Below, piece by piece: positions 18,021-27,272 of a stretch of DNA of 64,000 bases. A model generated the notes under the pieces. It made no database searches. It saw only the letters and a program-made list of their open reading frames with translations, and was not told the origin of the DNA. The stretch spans positions 145,182 through 209,181 of the forward strand of contig CAJYXO010000116.1 in assembly GCA_913778765.1 (NCBI GenBank). Direction: 5' to 3'. This DNA comes from an uncultured Massilia sp. Its GTDB lineage: Bacteria > Pseudomonadota > Gammaproteobacteria > Burkholderiales > Burkholderiaceae_D. The position numbers were made by a program, and so were the translations under genes. Every line of letters starts with the position of its first letter. The stretch's first letter is position 1.

Positions 18021-18983
18021 TTACGTGATCTGTTGAATACCGGCCAACACCCAGCCACCGTTACCGTTCAAGGGCTTCGCCAGGTTCCACACCTCGACGT
18101 AAGGCTCCGCCTGGGCGCCCGGGGCGTTGCGGATCATGCCGTTGAACTGCACGCTGGCCAGGTAGTCGCGCTCGGTGGTTTCGATGCCCAGCAGCTGGGC
18201 GTCGATCGAGACGACTTCGGTGTAGTCCTGGTTGCCGCCGCGCTCCTGGATCTGCAGCTGCAGCTCGGCGAACACCTCCGGCGAGGTGAATTCGCGCAGG
18301 TCCATCAGGTCGCCGCGGTCCCAGGCGGCCTGCATGCGGATGAAGGACGCTTTCGCATGGCGCAGGAAGGCTTCGGTATCGAAACCGGCCGGCACGCCCC
18401 ACTGCTCGTGGCCCGCCTGCTTGTTCAGCGACACGTTCGAGGTCGGCTGGTTGTAACCGCCCGAATAGCTGCTCGACGTGTTCGGCTGCCAGCCCTGGTT
18501 CAGGCCGGAACCGATTTCGGGCGTGGCCGTGGCCGGCATCGGGCTCTGGTTGAAGCCCGAGAACTGCGGATTGCTCGGCGTGGCCTTGCGGCGGAACATC
18601 CGCACGATGAACATCACGGCGAACACCAGCAGCAGGAGCATCAGGATCGACGACAGGGCGCTGGCCATGGCGCCGCCGATGCCGAGGTGCGAGAAAAGCG
18701 CGCCCAGGCCGAGGCCCAGCAGCGCACCGCCCAGCACACCCTTCCACATGCTCGGACGGCGTTGCGGGATCGGCTGCGGCGCCATCGGGGCCGGCGCCGG
18801 ACGTTGATAACCGGGCTGCTGGTAAGGCGCCGGTGCGGGCGCCGGGGCCGGCGCGCGCATGCGGCTCACCGACGACGACTGGCGGCCGAAGGAACGGCCG
18901 CCGCCGACCGGACGGGCGAACGCGTCGGCGATGAAGGACAGCGCCGTTACCGCGATCATCGTACTGGCCAAGAATTTTTTCAT
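18021..18983 (-). CDS. Tim44-like domain membrane protein
   Basis: 320 residues. A signal peptide or anchor (MKKFLASTMIAVTALSFIADAF) is followed by a Ser/Arg and Ala-Pro repeat region (APAPAPAPAPYQQPG). Two adjacent hydrophobic helices around VLGGALLGLGLGALF and ILMLLLLVFAVMFIV come next, and then a C-terminal Tim44-like domain (AFLRHAKASFIRMQAAWDRG to EVWNLAKPLNGNGGWVLAGI). The exact role is unknown; the domain is shared with the mitochondrial import motor and occurs beside ubiE/ubiB in betaproteobacteria. The ATG at 18983 has GAGGT 8 bp upstream. Confidence 0.87.
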   Translation of the reverse strand: MKKFLASTMIAVTALSFIADAFARPVGGGRSFGRQSSSVSRMRAPAPAPAPAPYQQPGYQRPAPAPMAPQPIPQRRPSMWKGVLGGALLGLGLGALFSHLGIGGAMASALSSILMLLLLVFAVMFIVRMFRRKATPSNPQFSGFNQSPMPATATPEIGSGLNQGWQPNTSSSYSGGYNQPTSNVSLNKQAGHEQWGVPAGFDTEAFLRHAKASFIRMQAAWDRGDLMDLREFTSPEVFAELQLQIQERGGNQDYTEVVSIDAQLLGIETTERDYLASVQFNGMIRNAPGAQAEPYVEVWNLAKPLNGNGGWVLAGIQQIT

Positions 18984-18993
18984 CGTCGTCACC

Positions 18994-19728
18994 TCAAAGT
19001 TTGATGCCGGTGTGCAGTGCAGCCACACCAGCCGTCAGGTTGTAGTACTGCACGCGGTCCAGGCCTGCCGTTTCCATCATCGACTTCAGGGTCTCCTGGT
19101 CTGGATGCATGCGGATCGATTCCGCCAGATAGCGGTAGCTCTCGGCATCGCCCGCGATGCGCTGGCCCAGCCACGGCAGCACCGAGAACGAATAGACGTC
19201 GTAGGGCTTCTGCAGCGGCGCGGCCACCTTCGAGAACTCCAGCACCAGCAGCTTGCCGCCCGGCTTCAGCACGCGGCGCATTTCCGCCAGCGCCGCGTCC
19301 TTGTGCGTCATGTTGCGCAGGCCAAAGGCCACGCTGACCCGGTCGAAATAATTGTCCGGGAACGGCAGCTTTTCCGCATCACACAGCAAGGTGGGGGTCA
19401 CCAGGCCCTTGTTCAATAGTCGGTCCCGGCCGACGCGCAGCATCGACTCGTTGATGTCGGTGAGCCAGACCTCGCCGCTGGGGCCGGCCTGCTTGGCGAA
19501 GGCCTTGGCCAGGTCGCCGGTGCCGCCGGCGATGTCGAGCACCTTGAAACCCGGGCGGATGCCGGCCTGGGCGATCGTGAAGGTCTTCCAGATGCGGTGC
19601 AGGCCGCCGGACATCAGGTCGTTCATCACGTCGTACTTCGACGCGACCGAGTGGAATACCTTGGCAACCTCGTGGACCTTCTCGTCTTCGGAGACGGTCT
19701 TGTAGCCGAAATGGGTGGTGTTGGTCAT
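18994..19728 (-). CDS. ubiE: Demethylmenaquinone / 2-polyprenyl-6-methoxybenzoquinol C-methyltransferase UbiE
   Basis: 244 residues with SAM motif [16 protein letters not shown] and the UbiE/COQ5 signatures [18 protein letters not shown] and [30 protein letters not shown] and the C-terminal [14 protein letters not shown] complete the pattern. It performs the C-methylation step of ubiquinone (and menaquinone where present) synthesis. It heads the quinone cluster; the Tim44-like gene begins only 10 bp downstream. Confidence 0.97.
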   Translation of the reverse strand: MTNTTHFGYKTVSEDEKVHEVAKVFHSVASKYDVMNDLMSGGLHRIWKTFTIAQAGIRPGFKVLDIAGGTGDLAKAFAKQAGPSGEVWLTDINESMLRVGRDRLLNKGLVTPTLLCDAEKLPFPDNYFDRVSVAFGLRNMTHKDAALAEMRRVLKPGGKLLVLEFSKVAAPLQKPYDVYSFSVLPWLGQRIAGDAESYRYLAESIRMHPDQETLKSMMETAGLDRVQYYNLTAGVAALHTGIKL

Positions 19729-19911
19729 AAGTTGTGCCAGTTTGATCTTGCTACATTATACAAGGCTCGTTCCTGGCTCAGGCGCCGGGCTCGCCCGGCT
19801 GCCGGCGGCCCGGCGCCACCCTTTCATCATACTGCTGAGCTGTTGTCGTGGAAATAACAACACTGTTAAAAACTTTATTTCAATCGTGCAGCACTTTCTT
19901 GAAATTTTGCT

Positions 19912-19999
19912 TATAGTGAATGGGCTTTGTTCAGTCCGTCACGGCGAAGACCTCGGATGAGGCAAAGTTTGAAAAATTACTTATTAAGAGAGAAAAGAC
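19912..19999 (+). promoter_or_regulatory. Promoter and leader of the cold-shock gene
   Basis: A -10-like TATAGT (19912-19917, with an upstream TGC of extended -10 type) precedes about 75 nt of AT-rich leader. A GAGAGAAAAG ribosome-binding region lies just before the ATG at 20000. Long structured leaders are typical of cold-shock genes. The -35 is not convincing. Confidence 0.4.
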
Positions 20000-20206
20000 A
20001 TGGCGACTGGCACTGTGAAATGGTTCAACGATTCCAAGGGTTTTGGCTTCATCAAGCCGGATGATGGCGGCGACGACCTGTTCGCGCACTTCTCGGCAAT
20101 TAACACGGCCGGCTTCAAATCCCTGGCGGAGAACCAGCGCGTCAGCTTCGAAATCACCACCGGCCCGAAGGGCAAGCAGGCTGCCAACATCCAGCCGCAG
20201 GCTTAA
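20000..20206 (+). CDS. Cold-shock protein (CspA family)
   Basis: 68 residues, the standard single cold-shock domain length. RNP1 is KGFGFI and RNP2 is DLFAHF; the first strand [17 protein letters not shown] is canonical. It binds single-stranded RNA/DNA and melts secondary structure. It is monocistronic, with a strong terminator at 20242-20270. Whether it is cold-induced cannot be told from the protein alone. Confidence 0.97.
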   Translation: MATGTVKWFNDSKGFGFIKPDDGGDDLFAHFSAINTAGFKSLAENQRVSFEITTGPKGKQAANIQPQA

Positions 20207-20241
20207 TTGCCGATTCGCCGGTTTCCACCGGCATCCAGAGA

Positions 20242-20270
20242 AGCGCCGTGCGATGAGCCGGCGCTTTTTT
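20242..20270 (+). terminator. Intrinsic terminator of the cold-shock gene
   Basis: AGCGCCG (20242-20248) pairs with CGGCGCT (20259-20265) and is followed by six Ts. Confidence 0.85.
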
Positions 20271-20329
20271 CATTGAAAAATCGGCGTCGAGCGCGCCAAT
20301 TCCCCAATTTTCTGCCGAGCTTCTCTTTC

Positions 20330-20842
20330 ATGTTCGTGCGCTCTCTCAACCGCAAGTGGCTTTTACTGGCAGGCATTGCCATGTTGGCAGCGTTCGTAGC
20401 GATCGTGGCTTTGAGCTGGCTTTCGATCGCGGTGAATAGCTACCCATCCTGTTTGAGCTACCAATCGAATGAGAACGCCCGACTCGATGGCTTGTTGAAG
20501 GCATCCTTCGATGACTATCTTATAGCGCACGGCTTTGAGACGGCTTCCTCGGAAAATGGCGTCATCAATTGGGATTCTCGCTCGACATTTGTTCAATGGA
20601 GCGGCGGGTGGCTGAATGTGTGCACCAGAAACGAGGCATCCACGCACTGGCTCACTGTTGCGCACGACCTGCAGGCGCTCAGCTTGCGTGCGCATTGGTC
20701 TCCGCAGGCGTACTTGCATGTGAACCCCGATCTAACCGCATGCAAGACTGGAAATGGCATGCCGCTTGATTTTCCCGTTGATTTCGAGAACATAGGGGCG
20801 TCTATCAAACGCGTGAAGGCCACCTGCACTGGCGTCCGATGA
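20330..20842 (+). CDS. Hypothetical membrane-anchored protein
   Basis: About 170 residues starting MFVRSLNRKWLLLAGIAMLA. One N-terminal membrane helix (through VAIVALSWLSIAV) is followed by a soluble domain with four cysteines (YPSCLSY, NVCTRN, TACKTG, KATCTG) that could form periplasmic disulfides. I do not recognise the family. Base composition is less GC-rich than its neighbours, a hint of recent acquisition. The ATG at 20330 was chosen because the earlier part of the frame runs through the cspA terminator. Its promoter is not evident. Confidence 0.6.
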   Translation: MFVRSLNRKWLLLAGIAMLAAFVAIVALSWLSIAVNSYPSCLSYQSNENARLDGLLKASFDDYLIAHGFETASSENGVINWDSRSTFVQWSGGWLNVCTRNEASTHWLTVAHDLQALSLRAHWSPQAYLHVNPDLTACKTGNGMPLDFPVDFENIGASIKRVKATCTGVR

Positions 20843-20868
20843 CTGCAAACCTGATGTGATGCGCAGGA

Positions 20869-21327
20869 TCAGTCCGCCTGCCGCTCCAGGCGCTCGGCGG
20901 CCAGCGCAGTAACGACGGCCTGCAGGACATGCACGGCCCAGCGCTCGCCTGCCTTGCGCGGACCAGCCGCCACTTCACCCTCGGTAATCCCGAGAACTGG
21001 CGCAATGCCGGCGATATTCACGGCGTACAGCGCGGTGCCATACAGCGTACCCAGTGTCACCGGCGACAGGTTCGGCGCCCATTCACGTAACGTCGGCAAG
21101 ACGGCGCCGAAGGCCGCTGACGCCCCGAGGTGGTTGACGAATTCAACGGCGCTGGTGCCGGCGTCGCCGATGACGGCGCGTGAACCGGTCGTGCGGTCGA
21201 TCCAGTCGACCGCATCGCGGTCCAGCGTCTTGGTCAACAGTCCGGTCTTGCGACCCGCGACCATGAAGGCTGTCGTGACGACGCCGGCGATCAAGCCGCC
21301 CAGTATTGCTGCTTTGTGCTTTTCCAT
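20869..21327 (-). CDS. Small predicted membrane protein, possibly DUF1440/YagU-like
   Basis: 152 residues with an N-terminal Gly-rich helix (AAILGGLIAGVVTTAFM), a second hydrophobic stretch (LGASAAFGAVLP), a third (LYGTALYAVNIAGIAPVLG) and a C-terminal helix. The layout resembles YagU/DUF1440 membrane proteins, but the match is by impression only. The ATG at 21327 is the only sensible start; neighbours give no functional clue. Confidence 0.6.
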   Translation of the reverse strand: MEKHKAAILGGLIAGVVTTAFMVAGRKTGLLTKTLDRDAVDWIDRTTGSRAVIGDAGTSAVEFVNHLGASAAFGAVLPTLREWAPNLSPVTLGTLYGTALYAVNIAGIAPVLGITEGEVAAGPRKAGERWAVHVLQAVVTALAAERLERQAD

Positions 21328-21406
21328 GCGCCCACCTTACACCGGCGAATGGACGGCATCGGTGCGGTGCTGCACCGATGCCGCATTGCGGCTTTGCTGG
21401 ACATAC

Positions 21407-21826
21407 TCAGTGATGATGGCCGCACGCATGCGGCTTGGCCGCCGCACCCGGCAGCACCGTGCCCGGCGCGCGTCCGCTGTCGCCTTCGAAGCCGGCGGCG
21501 TGCAGGCGCTGCAGGTAGTCCTGCCACAGCGCCTGCTGCTCGTTGCCCAGCTTGTACAGGTAGTCCCAGGTAAAGATGCCGGAATCGTGGCCGTCCGTGA
21601 ACAGCGGTTTCACGGCGTAGTTGCCGACCGGCTCGACGCCCTGGATGCCGACCTCGCGCTTGCCAACCTGCAGGACTTCCTGGCCCGGGCCGTGGCCCTT
21701 CACTTCGGCCGACGGCGAGTAGACGCGCATCAGCTCGAAGGGGATGGTGAAGGCGGCGCCGTCGTCGAAGGCGATTTCGAGGATTCTGGATTGCTGGCGG
21801 ATGGTGAGGCTGATGGGGGTGGGCAT
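21407..21826 (-). CDS. DUF971 (gamma-butyrobetaine hydroxylase-like N-terminal domain) protein
   Basis: 139 residues. ILEIAFDDGAAFTIPFELMRV and the GIFTWDYLYKLG motif are typical of DUF971. A VEPVGNYAVKPLFTDGHDSG stretch lies between, and the C-terminus is His-rich (HACGHHH), possibly metal-binding. The domain is found at the N-terminus of eukaryotic gamma-butyrobetaine hydroxylases and as stand-alone bacterial proteins near ubiE, as here. The start MPTPISL at 21826 was preferred; the upstream extension reads into the REP repeat. Confidence 0.85.
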   Translation of the reverse strand: MPTPISLTIRQQSRILEIAFDDGAAFTIPFELMRVYSPSAEVKGHGPGQEVLQVGKREVGIQGVEPVGNYAVKPLFTDGHDSGIFTWDYLYKLGNEQQALWQDYLQRLHAAGFEGDSGRAPGTVLPGAAAKPHACGHHH

Positions 21827-21846
21827 GGGGATTCTCTGTGTTAGCC

Positions 21847-21934
21847 CGTCGTTCCCGCGCAGGCGGGAACCCAGGTTGCACGCGGCTCGACTGCCCATGC
21901 AGAGCTTGGATCCCCGCCTACGCGGGGATGACGG
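21847..21934. repeat. REP/BIME-like paired palindromic repeat, copy 2
   Basis: CGTCGTTCCCGCGCAGGCGG and its inverted partner ending CGCGGGGATGACGG flank about 30 bp. The arms are slightly diverged from each other. It lies between the DUF971 gene and the HIT-protein gene. Confidence 0.85.
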
Positions 21935-21959
21935 TGCGTAGGGTGACGATGATGCTATT

Positions 21960-22394
21960 TTATCGGTTCGCGAACGTCCGCTCGATCGCCCGCTTCAATT
22001 CCGGCAGCAGCGCCCGTCTCTGCGCCAGCACCGCCTCCTCCGTAGAACGCACCGCCTGCGCCCACACCGGCGCCGGGAAGTGCGCATCGTCCGCGTAGCG
22101 CGGAATCACGTGCCAGTGCAGGTGCGGCACCACGTTGCCCAGGCTGGCCACGTTCACCTTCAGCGGCTGCATGACCTCGCGCACCGCCTGCTCCAGCTTG
22201 AACACGGCCTCGTTCAGCAGCAGGCGGTCGTCGTCCGCCAGGTCGCTCACTTCGCGCACATGCTCGTTCCAGATCACGCGAGCGAAGCCAGGGTAATTGG
22301 CTTCGTCAGCCAGGATCACCGCGAACTTGTCCTTGGCGACCACCTTGGCGGCAGCCGCCAGTTCGCACAGCTCGCAACCACTCGCACGCGTCAT
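21960..22394 (-). CDS. HIT family hydrolase
   Basis: 144 residues with the histidine triad HLHWHVI (HxHxHxx) and a preceding NVVPHLHW typical of HIT-like nucleotide hydrolases or transferases. Two N-terminal cysteines (CELCEL) may bind zinc. The physiological substrate is unknown. The start overlaps the stop of the large FAD/Fe-S oxidoreductase by 4 bp (ATGA), so the two are translated together. Confidence 0.9.
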   Translation of the reverse strand: MTRASGCELCELAAAAKVVAKDKFAVILADEANYPGFARVIWNEHVREVSDLADDDRLLLNEAVFKLEQAVREVMQPLKVNVASLGNVVPHLHWHVIPRYADDAHFPAPVWAQAVRSTEEAVLAQRRALLPELKRAIERTFANR

Positions 22395-25300
22395 ACCAGC
22401 ACCCTTTCGATCCCGCCGTTGTTCGCGTTCGCCACGTAGTTCGGCAGCCAGTTCTCGCCCAGCAGATGCCGCGCCATCTCGACCACGATGTAGTCGGCGG
22501 TCGTGCCGGAATCCTCGTTGTAGCGCGACAGGCCCTGCAGGCAGGACGGGCAGCTGGTCAGGATCTTTACCTTGCCGTCGAAGCCGTCGGCGCGCAGCTT
22601 GTCGGCGCCCGTCTCCATTTCCTCTTCCTTCCTGAAGCGGACCTGGGTCGCGATGTCCGGACGCGACACGGCAAACGTGCCCGACTCCCCGCAGCAGCGG
22701 TCGTTCTTCTCGATCTTGACCTTGTCCGCGGTCTGCACCAGCGCATTCACCGTCTTGGTCGCATCCTGCAGCTTCATCGGCGTGTGGCAGGGGTCGTGGT
22801 ACATGTAGCGGGTACCGGTCACGCCTTCCAGCTTGACACCCTTCTCCAGCAGGTATTCGTGGATGTCCATGATGCGGCAGCCGGGGAAGATCTTCTCGAA
22901 CTCGTAGGTCGCCAGTTGATCGTAGCAGGTGCCGCAGGAGACCAGCACCGTCTTGATGTCGAGGTAGTTCAGGGTGTTCGCCATGCGGTGGAACAGCACG
23001 CGGTTATCCGTCATCATCTTGTCGGCCTTGTCGTACTGGCCGGCGCCGCGCTGTGGATAGCCGCAGCACAGGTAACCCGGCGGCAGCACGGTCTGCACGC
23101 CGACGTCCCACAGCATCGCCTGGGTCGCCAGGCCCACCTGCGAGAACAGGCGCTCGGAGCCGCAGCCCGGGAAGTAGAACACGGCCTCCGTATCGGCGTT
23201 GGTGACCTTCGGATTGCGGATGATGGGGATGACCTTGTCATCCTCGATGTCGAGCAGGGCGCGCGCGGTCTTCTTCGGCAGGTTGCCCGGCATCTTCTTG
23301 TTCACGAAGTGGATCACCTGCTCGCGGATCGGCGCTTTACCGGTGGTCGGCGGCGGCGCCTTGGTCTGCTCCCTGGCCACCGCCTTCAGCACGCTGGCGC
23401 CCAGACGCTGGGCCTTGTAGCCCAGGTCGACCATGGCCTTGCGGGTGGCGTTGATGGTGGTCGGGTCGGTCGCATTCAGGAAGAACATGGCAGCGCGGTT
23501 GGCCGGCTTGAAGCTGCGCTTGTCCATCTTGCGCAGCAGGTTCCGCATGTTCATCGAGACGTCGCCGAAGTCGATGTTGACCGGGCACGGCGTCACGCAC
23601 TTGTGGCACACGGTGCAGTGGTCGGACACGTCCTCGAATTCTTCCCAGTGCCGGATCGAGACGCCGCGGCGGGTCTGCTCTTCGTAGAGGAAGGCTTCGA
23701 TCAGCGCGGAGGTCGCGAGGATCTTGTCGCGCGGCGAGTACAGCAGGTTCGACTGCGGCACGTGCGTGGTGCAGACCGGCTTGCACTTCCCGCAGCGCAG
23801 GCAGTCCTTGATGCTGTTGGCGATCGCGCCGATATCGCTCTGCTGCATGATCAGCGATTCGTGCCCCATCAGGCCAAAGGACGGCGTGTAGGCGTTGGTC
23901 AGGTCGGCCGCCACCGCGCTCGTGTTCAGCAGCTTGCCCTTGTTGAAGCGGCCTTCCGGATCGACCCGGTTCTTGTAGTCGCGGAAGTCGGCGATCTCTT
24001 CGTCGGTCAGGAACTCCAGCTTGGTGATGCCGATGCCGTGTTCGCCCGAGATCACGCCGTCCAGCGAGCGCGCCAGCTTCATGATGCGCTCGACCGCTTT
24101 ATGGGCGTCCTGCAGCATCGCGTAGTCGTCCGAGTTCACCGGCAGGTTGGTGTGGACGTTGCCGTCGCCGGCGTGCATGTGCAGGGCGACGAACACGCGC
24201 GAACGCAGCACGCGCTGGTGGATGGCGGTGGCTTCGTCGAGGATCGGTTTATAAGCCGCGCCGTTGAAGATCTGGCGCAGCGGCGCGCGGATGTCCTGCT
24301 TCCACGAGACGCGCACGGTGTGGTCCTGCACCACGTCGAACAGGGTCGCCTGCGGCTGGCCCGCCATGCGGCGCTCGAAGCTTGCATGGAAGCCGTCGAG
24401 GCCGAATTCGGCCAGCTTCGGCAAGACGTCCTTCAGCGGATGGTCGAGGTTCGCCAGCAGCCAGCCCCAGCGCGCGGCCACCTTGGCCAGCAGCTCGTCG
24501 GCCTGCTGCGGACGGTCGCCGAGGATCTCTTCCTTCGACACGCCCTCGCCGGTGGCATCGTCGGCCTTCATCACTTCCAGCTGGCCCGACTCGATCAGCG
24601 CATGCAGCTCGCCGGCCAGCTGCAGCTTGTTCTTGATCGACAGCTCGATGTTGATGCGCTCGATGCCGTCGGTGTACTCGCCCATGCGGTTCAGGGGGAT
24701 CACCACGTCTTCGTTGATCTTGAAGGCGTTGGTGTGGCGCGCGATGGCCGCGGTACGGGCGCGGTCGAGCCAGAATTTCTTGCGCGCCTCGGGCGAGACG
24801 GCGATGAAGCCCTCGCCCACGCGGGTGTTCGCCAGACGCACCACTTCCGATGCGGCCTGCGCGACGGCGTTCTCGTCGTCGCCGACGATGTCGCCGAACA
24901 GCGCCATCTTCGGCAGCGTGCCGCGCTTGGATTTCGTCGCGTAACCGACCGCGCGCAGGTAACGCTCGTCCAGGTGCTCGAGACCGGCCAGGCGCAGCGA
25001 CGCGAATTCCGGCTTGCCGCTTTTCGGCAGACTGTCGAGATAGTCCTTGATCTCGACGATCGACGGAATCGCATCGCGCGCCTGGCCGAAGAATTCCAGC
25101 GCCACGGTGCGCGTGAACTTCGGCATCTTGTGCAGGATCCAGCGGCCGGAGGTGATCAGGCCATCGGTCCCCTCCTTCTGGATGCCCGGCAGGCCGGCCA
25201 GGAATTTGTCGGTGACGTCCTTGCCCAGGCCCTCCTTGCGGAAGCGGTGGCCTTCGATCGACAAGGTCTCGGTGCGGAACGGCGCGCCCTTGGGGGCGCC

Positions 25301-26401
25301 CTTTTCCGACGGATGCGTCCATTCGAGCTGGAAGCTCGCGACCGGCGCATCGTGGATCTTGCCGAGGTTGTGGTCGACGCGGGTCACGTCCAGCCAGTCG
25401 CCGTTCGGATCGACCATGCGCCAGGATGCCAGATTATCCAGCGCCGTCCCCCACAGCACGGCCTTCTTGCCGCCCGCGTTCATGGCGATGTTTCCGCCGA
25501 TGCAGGAGGCGTGGGCCGAGGTCGGGTCGACCGCGAACACGAAGCCGGCCTTCTCGGCGGCCTGCGAGACGCGCTGGGTCACCACGCCGGCGCCGGTGAA
25601 GATGGTCGCGTATTCGCGATCGACGCCCGGCAGGCGGCGCATCTCGACCTCGCCGAGCTGGATCAGCTTTTCGGTGTTGATCACGGCCGACATCGGCGTG
25701 AGCGGAATCGCGCCGCCGGTGTAGCCGGTGCCGCCGCCGCGCGGGATGATGGTCAGGCCAAGCTCGATGCAGCCTTTCACCAGGCCGGCCATCTCGTCTT
25801 CGCTGTCCGGCAGCAGCACCAGGAAGGGATATTCGACGCGCCAGTCGGTGGCGTCGGTGACGTGCGAGGTGCGGTGCATGCCGTCGAAGCGGATGTTGCG
25901 CTTGTCGGTGTAGCGGCCCAGCACGGCCTTCGCGCGCTTGCGCAGGTCGTACATGGCGCGGAACTCGTTACCGAAATCGTCGACCGCCCTGCGCGCCGCT
26001 TCCAGCAGTTGCTCGACTGCCGTGCTGCGCGCCGCGGCGGTGGCCGGGTCGGCGTTGTCGTTCGTATCCACCGTCAGGCGGCGCTTGTCGACTTCCGCCA
26101 GGCGGTGATGCAGGGCCTCGATCAGCTTGGCGCGCCGCTTCGGGTTGTCCAGCATGTCGTCCTGCAGGTAGGGATTGCGGCGCACCACCCAGATATCGCC
26201 CAGCACCTCGTACAGCATGCGCGCCGACCGCCCGGTCTGGCGCGCGCCGCGCAGTTCGTCCAGCAGCCGCCACGAGGATTCGCCCAGCAAGCGGATCACG
26301 ATCTCGCGATCGGAAAACGAGGTGTAGTTATACGGGATCTCGCGCAGGCGGGCGGGCGCGTTCTCTTCGAGGAGGGCGTGGATGTTGGCTGGTGCGTTCA
26401 T
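22391..26401 (-). CDS. Giant FAD/FMN- and Fe-S-binding oxidoreductase with DUF3683 domain
   Basis: 1336 residues. An N-terminal DUF3683-like region (1-180) is followed by an FAD-binding PCMH domain with [10 protein letters not shown] at 221-230. A vanillyl-alcohol-oxidase-type C-domain follows ([15 protein letters not shown] about 741, SGEHGIG about 785). Two 4Fe-4S motifs come next ([11 protein letters not shown] about 867, [11 protein letters not shown] about 929), then a C-terminal pair of CCG modules ([20 protein letters not shown]). This fuses in one chain what GlcD plus GlcF do separately. It probably oxidises a 2-hydroxyacid (D-lactate, glycolate or 2-hydroxyglutarate) into the respiratory chain. 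The substrate is inferred, not shown. Confidence 0.88.
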   Translation of the reverse strand: MNAPANIHALLEENAPARLREIPYNYTSFSDREIVIRLLGESSWRLLDELRGARQTGRSARMLYEVLGDIWVVRRNPYLQDDMLDNPKRRAKLIEALHHRLAEVDKRRLTVDTNDNADPATAAARSTAVEQLLEAARRAVDDFGNEFRAMYDLRKRAKAVLGRYTDKRNIRFDGMHRTSHVTDATDWRVEYPFLVLLPDSEDEMAGLVKGCIELGLTIIPRGGGTGYTGGAIPLTPMSAVINTEKLIQLGEVEMRRLPGVDREYATIFTGAGVVTQRVSQAAEKAGFVFAVDPTSAHASCIGGNIAMNAGGKKAVLWGTALDNLASWRMVDPNGDWLDVTRVDHNLGKIHDAPVASFQLEWTHPSEKGAPKGAPFRTETLSIEGHRFRKEGLGKDVTDKFLAGLPGIQKEGTDGLITSGRWILHKMPKFTRTVALEFFGQARDAIPSIVEIKDYLDSLPKSGKPEFASLRLAGLEHLDERYLRAVGYATKSKRGTLPKMALFGDIVGDDENAVAQAASEVVRLANTRVGEGFIAVSPEARKKFWLDRARTAAIARHTNAFKINEDVVIPLNRMGEYTDGIERINIELSIKNKLQLAGELHALIESGQLEVMKADDATGEGVSKEEILGDRPQQADELLAKVAARWGWLLANLDHPLKDVLPKLAEFGLDGFHASFERRMAGQPQATLFDVVQDHTVRVSWKQDIRAPLRQIFNGAAYKPILDEATAIHQRVLRSRVFVALHMHAGDGNVHTNLPVNSDDYAMLQDAHKAVERIMKLARSLDGVISGEHGIGITKLEFLTDEEIADFRDYKNRVDPEGRFNKGKLLNTSAVAADLTNAYTPSFGLMGHESLIMQQSDIGAIANSIKDCLRCGKCKPVCTTHVPQSNLLYSPRDKILATSALIEAFLYEEQTRRGVSIRHWEEFEDVSDHCTVCHKCVTPCPVNIDFGDVSMNMRNLLRKMDKRSFKPANRAAMFFLNATDPTTINATRKAMVDLGYKAQRLGASVLKAVAREQTKAPPPTTGKAPIREQVIHFVNKKMPGNLPKKTARALLDIEDDKVIPIIRNPKVTNADTEAVFYFPGCGSERLFSQVGLATQAMLWDVGVQTVLPPGYLCCGYPQRGAGQYDKADKMMTDNRVLFHRMANTLNYLDIKTVLVSCGTCYDQLATYEFEKIFPGCRIMDIHEYLLEKGVKLEGVTGTRYMYHDPCHTPMKLQDATKTVNALVQTADKVKIEKNDRCCGESGTFAVSRPDIATQVRFRKEEEMETGADKLRADGFDGKVKILTSCPSCLQGLSRYNEDSGTTADYIVVEMARHLLGENWLPNYVANANNGGIERVLV

Positions 26402-26621
26402 GGGCTATCGGAGGCTGACGAACTGGCGCGTAGGGGGCTTCATTCTAGCTTATTGCGACGCACCATGCTGGGCTCTGGACGTTTTTTACACAGCTTGTTT
26501 AGCACAAACATCGGCAAAAACGCCTTCCGTGCAAATTTTTGGTGCACCTGAGGACCTTTTTGCAGAGAAAACTCGGCATCGTGATCAGGATGGCATCTTA
26601 TCCATGCCGGGTGGGCAGCGC

Positions 26622-27125
26622 TCAGCCAAACCAGCGGCTGGTCGTATCCCCAAGCCACTTCCACCACCCATCCGGCACATACAGCAGGGTCGCGGTCATG
26701 AAGATATAGCGCCCGAACTTGCCGATCGCCATGTACATCACGCTGGACCAGAACGGCAGGTGCAGCCAGCCGGCCAGGGTGCACAGCGGATCGCCGATGC
26801 CCGGCACCCAGGACAGCAGCATGGTCTTCGAGCCGTAGCGCGCCAGCCAGTGGAACCAGCGCGACTTGCGCTCCTTGGCAAAGGCGACCTTGGCGCGGTA
26901 GCCGATCCAGTAATCGACGATGCCGCCCAGGGTGTTGCCGAGGGTTGCGACCAGCACCGCCGGCCAGAACATCGCCGGATTCGCCTTCACGACCGCGAAC
27001 ACGGCCGGCTCCGAGCCCAGCGGCAGCAGCGTGGCCGACACGAAGGCGATCAGAAAGACGGACGTGAGCCCGACCGCCGGGGCAGCGAGGATTTTCAGCA
27101 GCCAGAGGACGGCGGATTCGATCAT
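26622..27125 (-). CDS. YqaA/DedA-like membrane protein
   Basis: 167 residues with helices around ILAAPAVGLTSVFLIAFVSA and WPAVLVATLGNTLGGIVDYW. The VTT-type motif LLSWVPGIGDPLCTLAGWL follows. These are the marks of the YqaA branch of the DedA/SNARE-associated family, implicated in lipid movement or membrane homeostasis in general. It is transcribed divergently from ilvA (147 bp apart). The 26402-26621 stretch upstream of the FAD oxidoreductase holds no gene that I can see. Confidence 0.88.
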   Translation of the reverse strand: MIESAVLWLLKILAAPAVGLTSVFLIAFVSATLLPLGSEPAVFAVVKANPAMFWPAVLVATLGNTLGGIVDYWIGYRAKVAFAKERKSRWFHWLARYGSKTMLLSWVPGIGDPLCTLAGWLHLPFWSSVMYMAIGKFGRYIFMTATLLYVPDGWWKWLGDTTSRWFG

Positions 27126-27272
27126 GTGTCCATTATAATGAGGAAAAACCCCGCATCACGACACGGTAGGCTTCGCTCCACCCGGCACCGCCTGCCACAC
27201 TGCACGCCTCATCGGCTACCGCCACAGCAGGACAGTCCAGCGTCGCCCGGAAAACAGCCATTTGGATCCGCC

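Noticed and set aside
5347..19867. The 12-mer AACAACACTGTT shared by 5347-5358 (minus) and 19856-19867 (plus), both intergenic
   Set aside because: Chance 12-mer matches are expected in large numbers within 64 kb, and the flanks do not match.
22466..26551. 1361-codon plus-strand frame opposite the FAD/Fe-S oxidoreductase
   Set aside because: Mirror of the real gene; the minus-strand product has full FAD and Fe-S motifs, and the plus-strand one has none.
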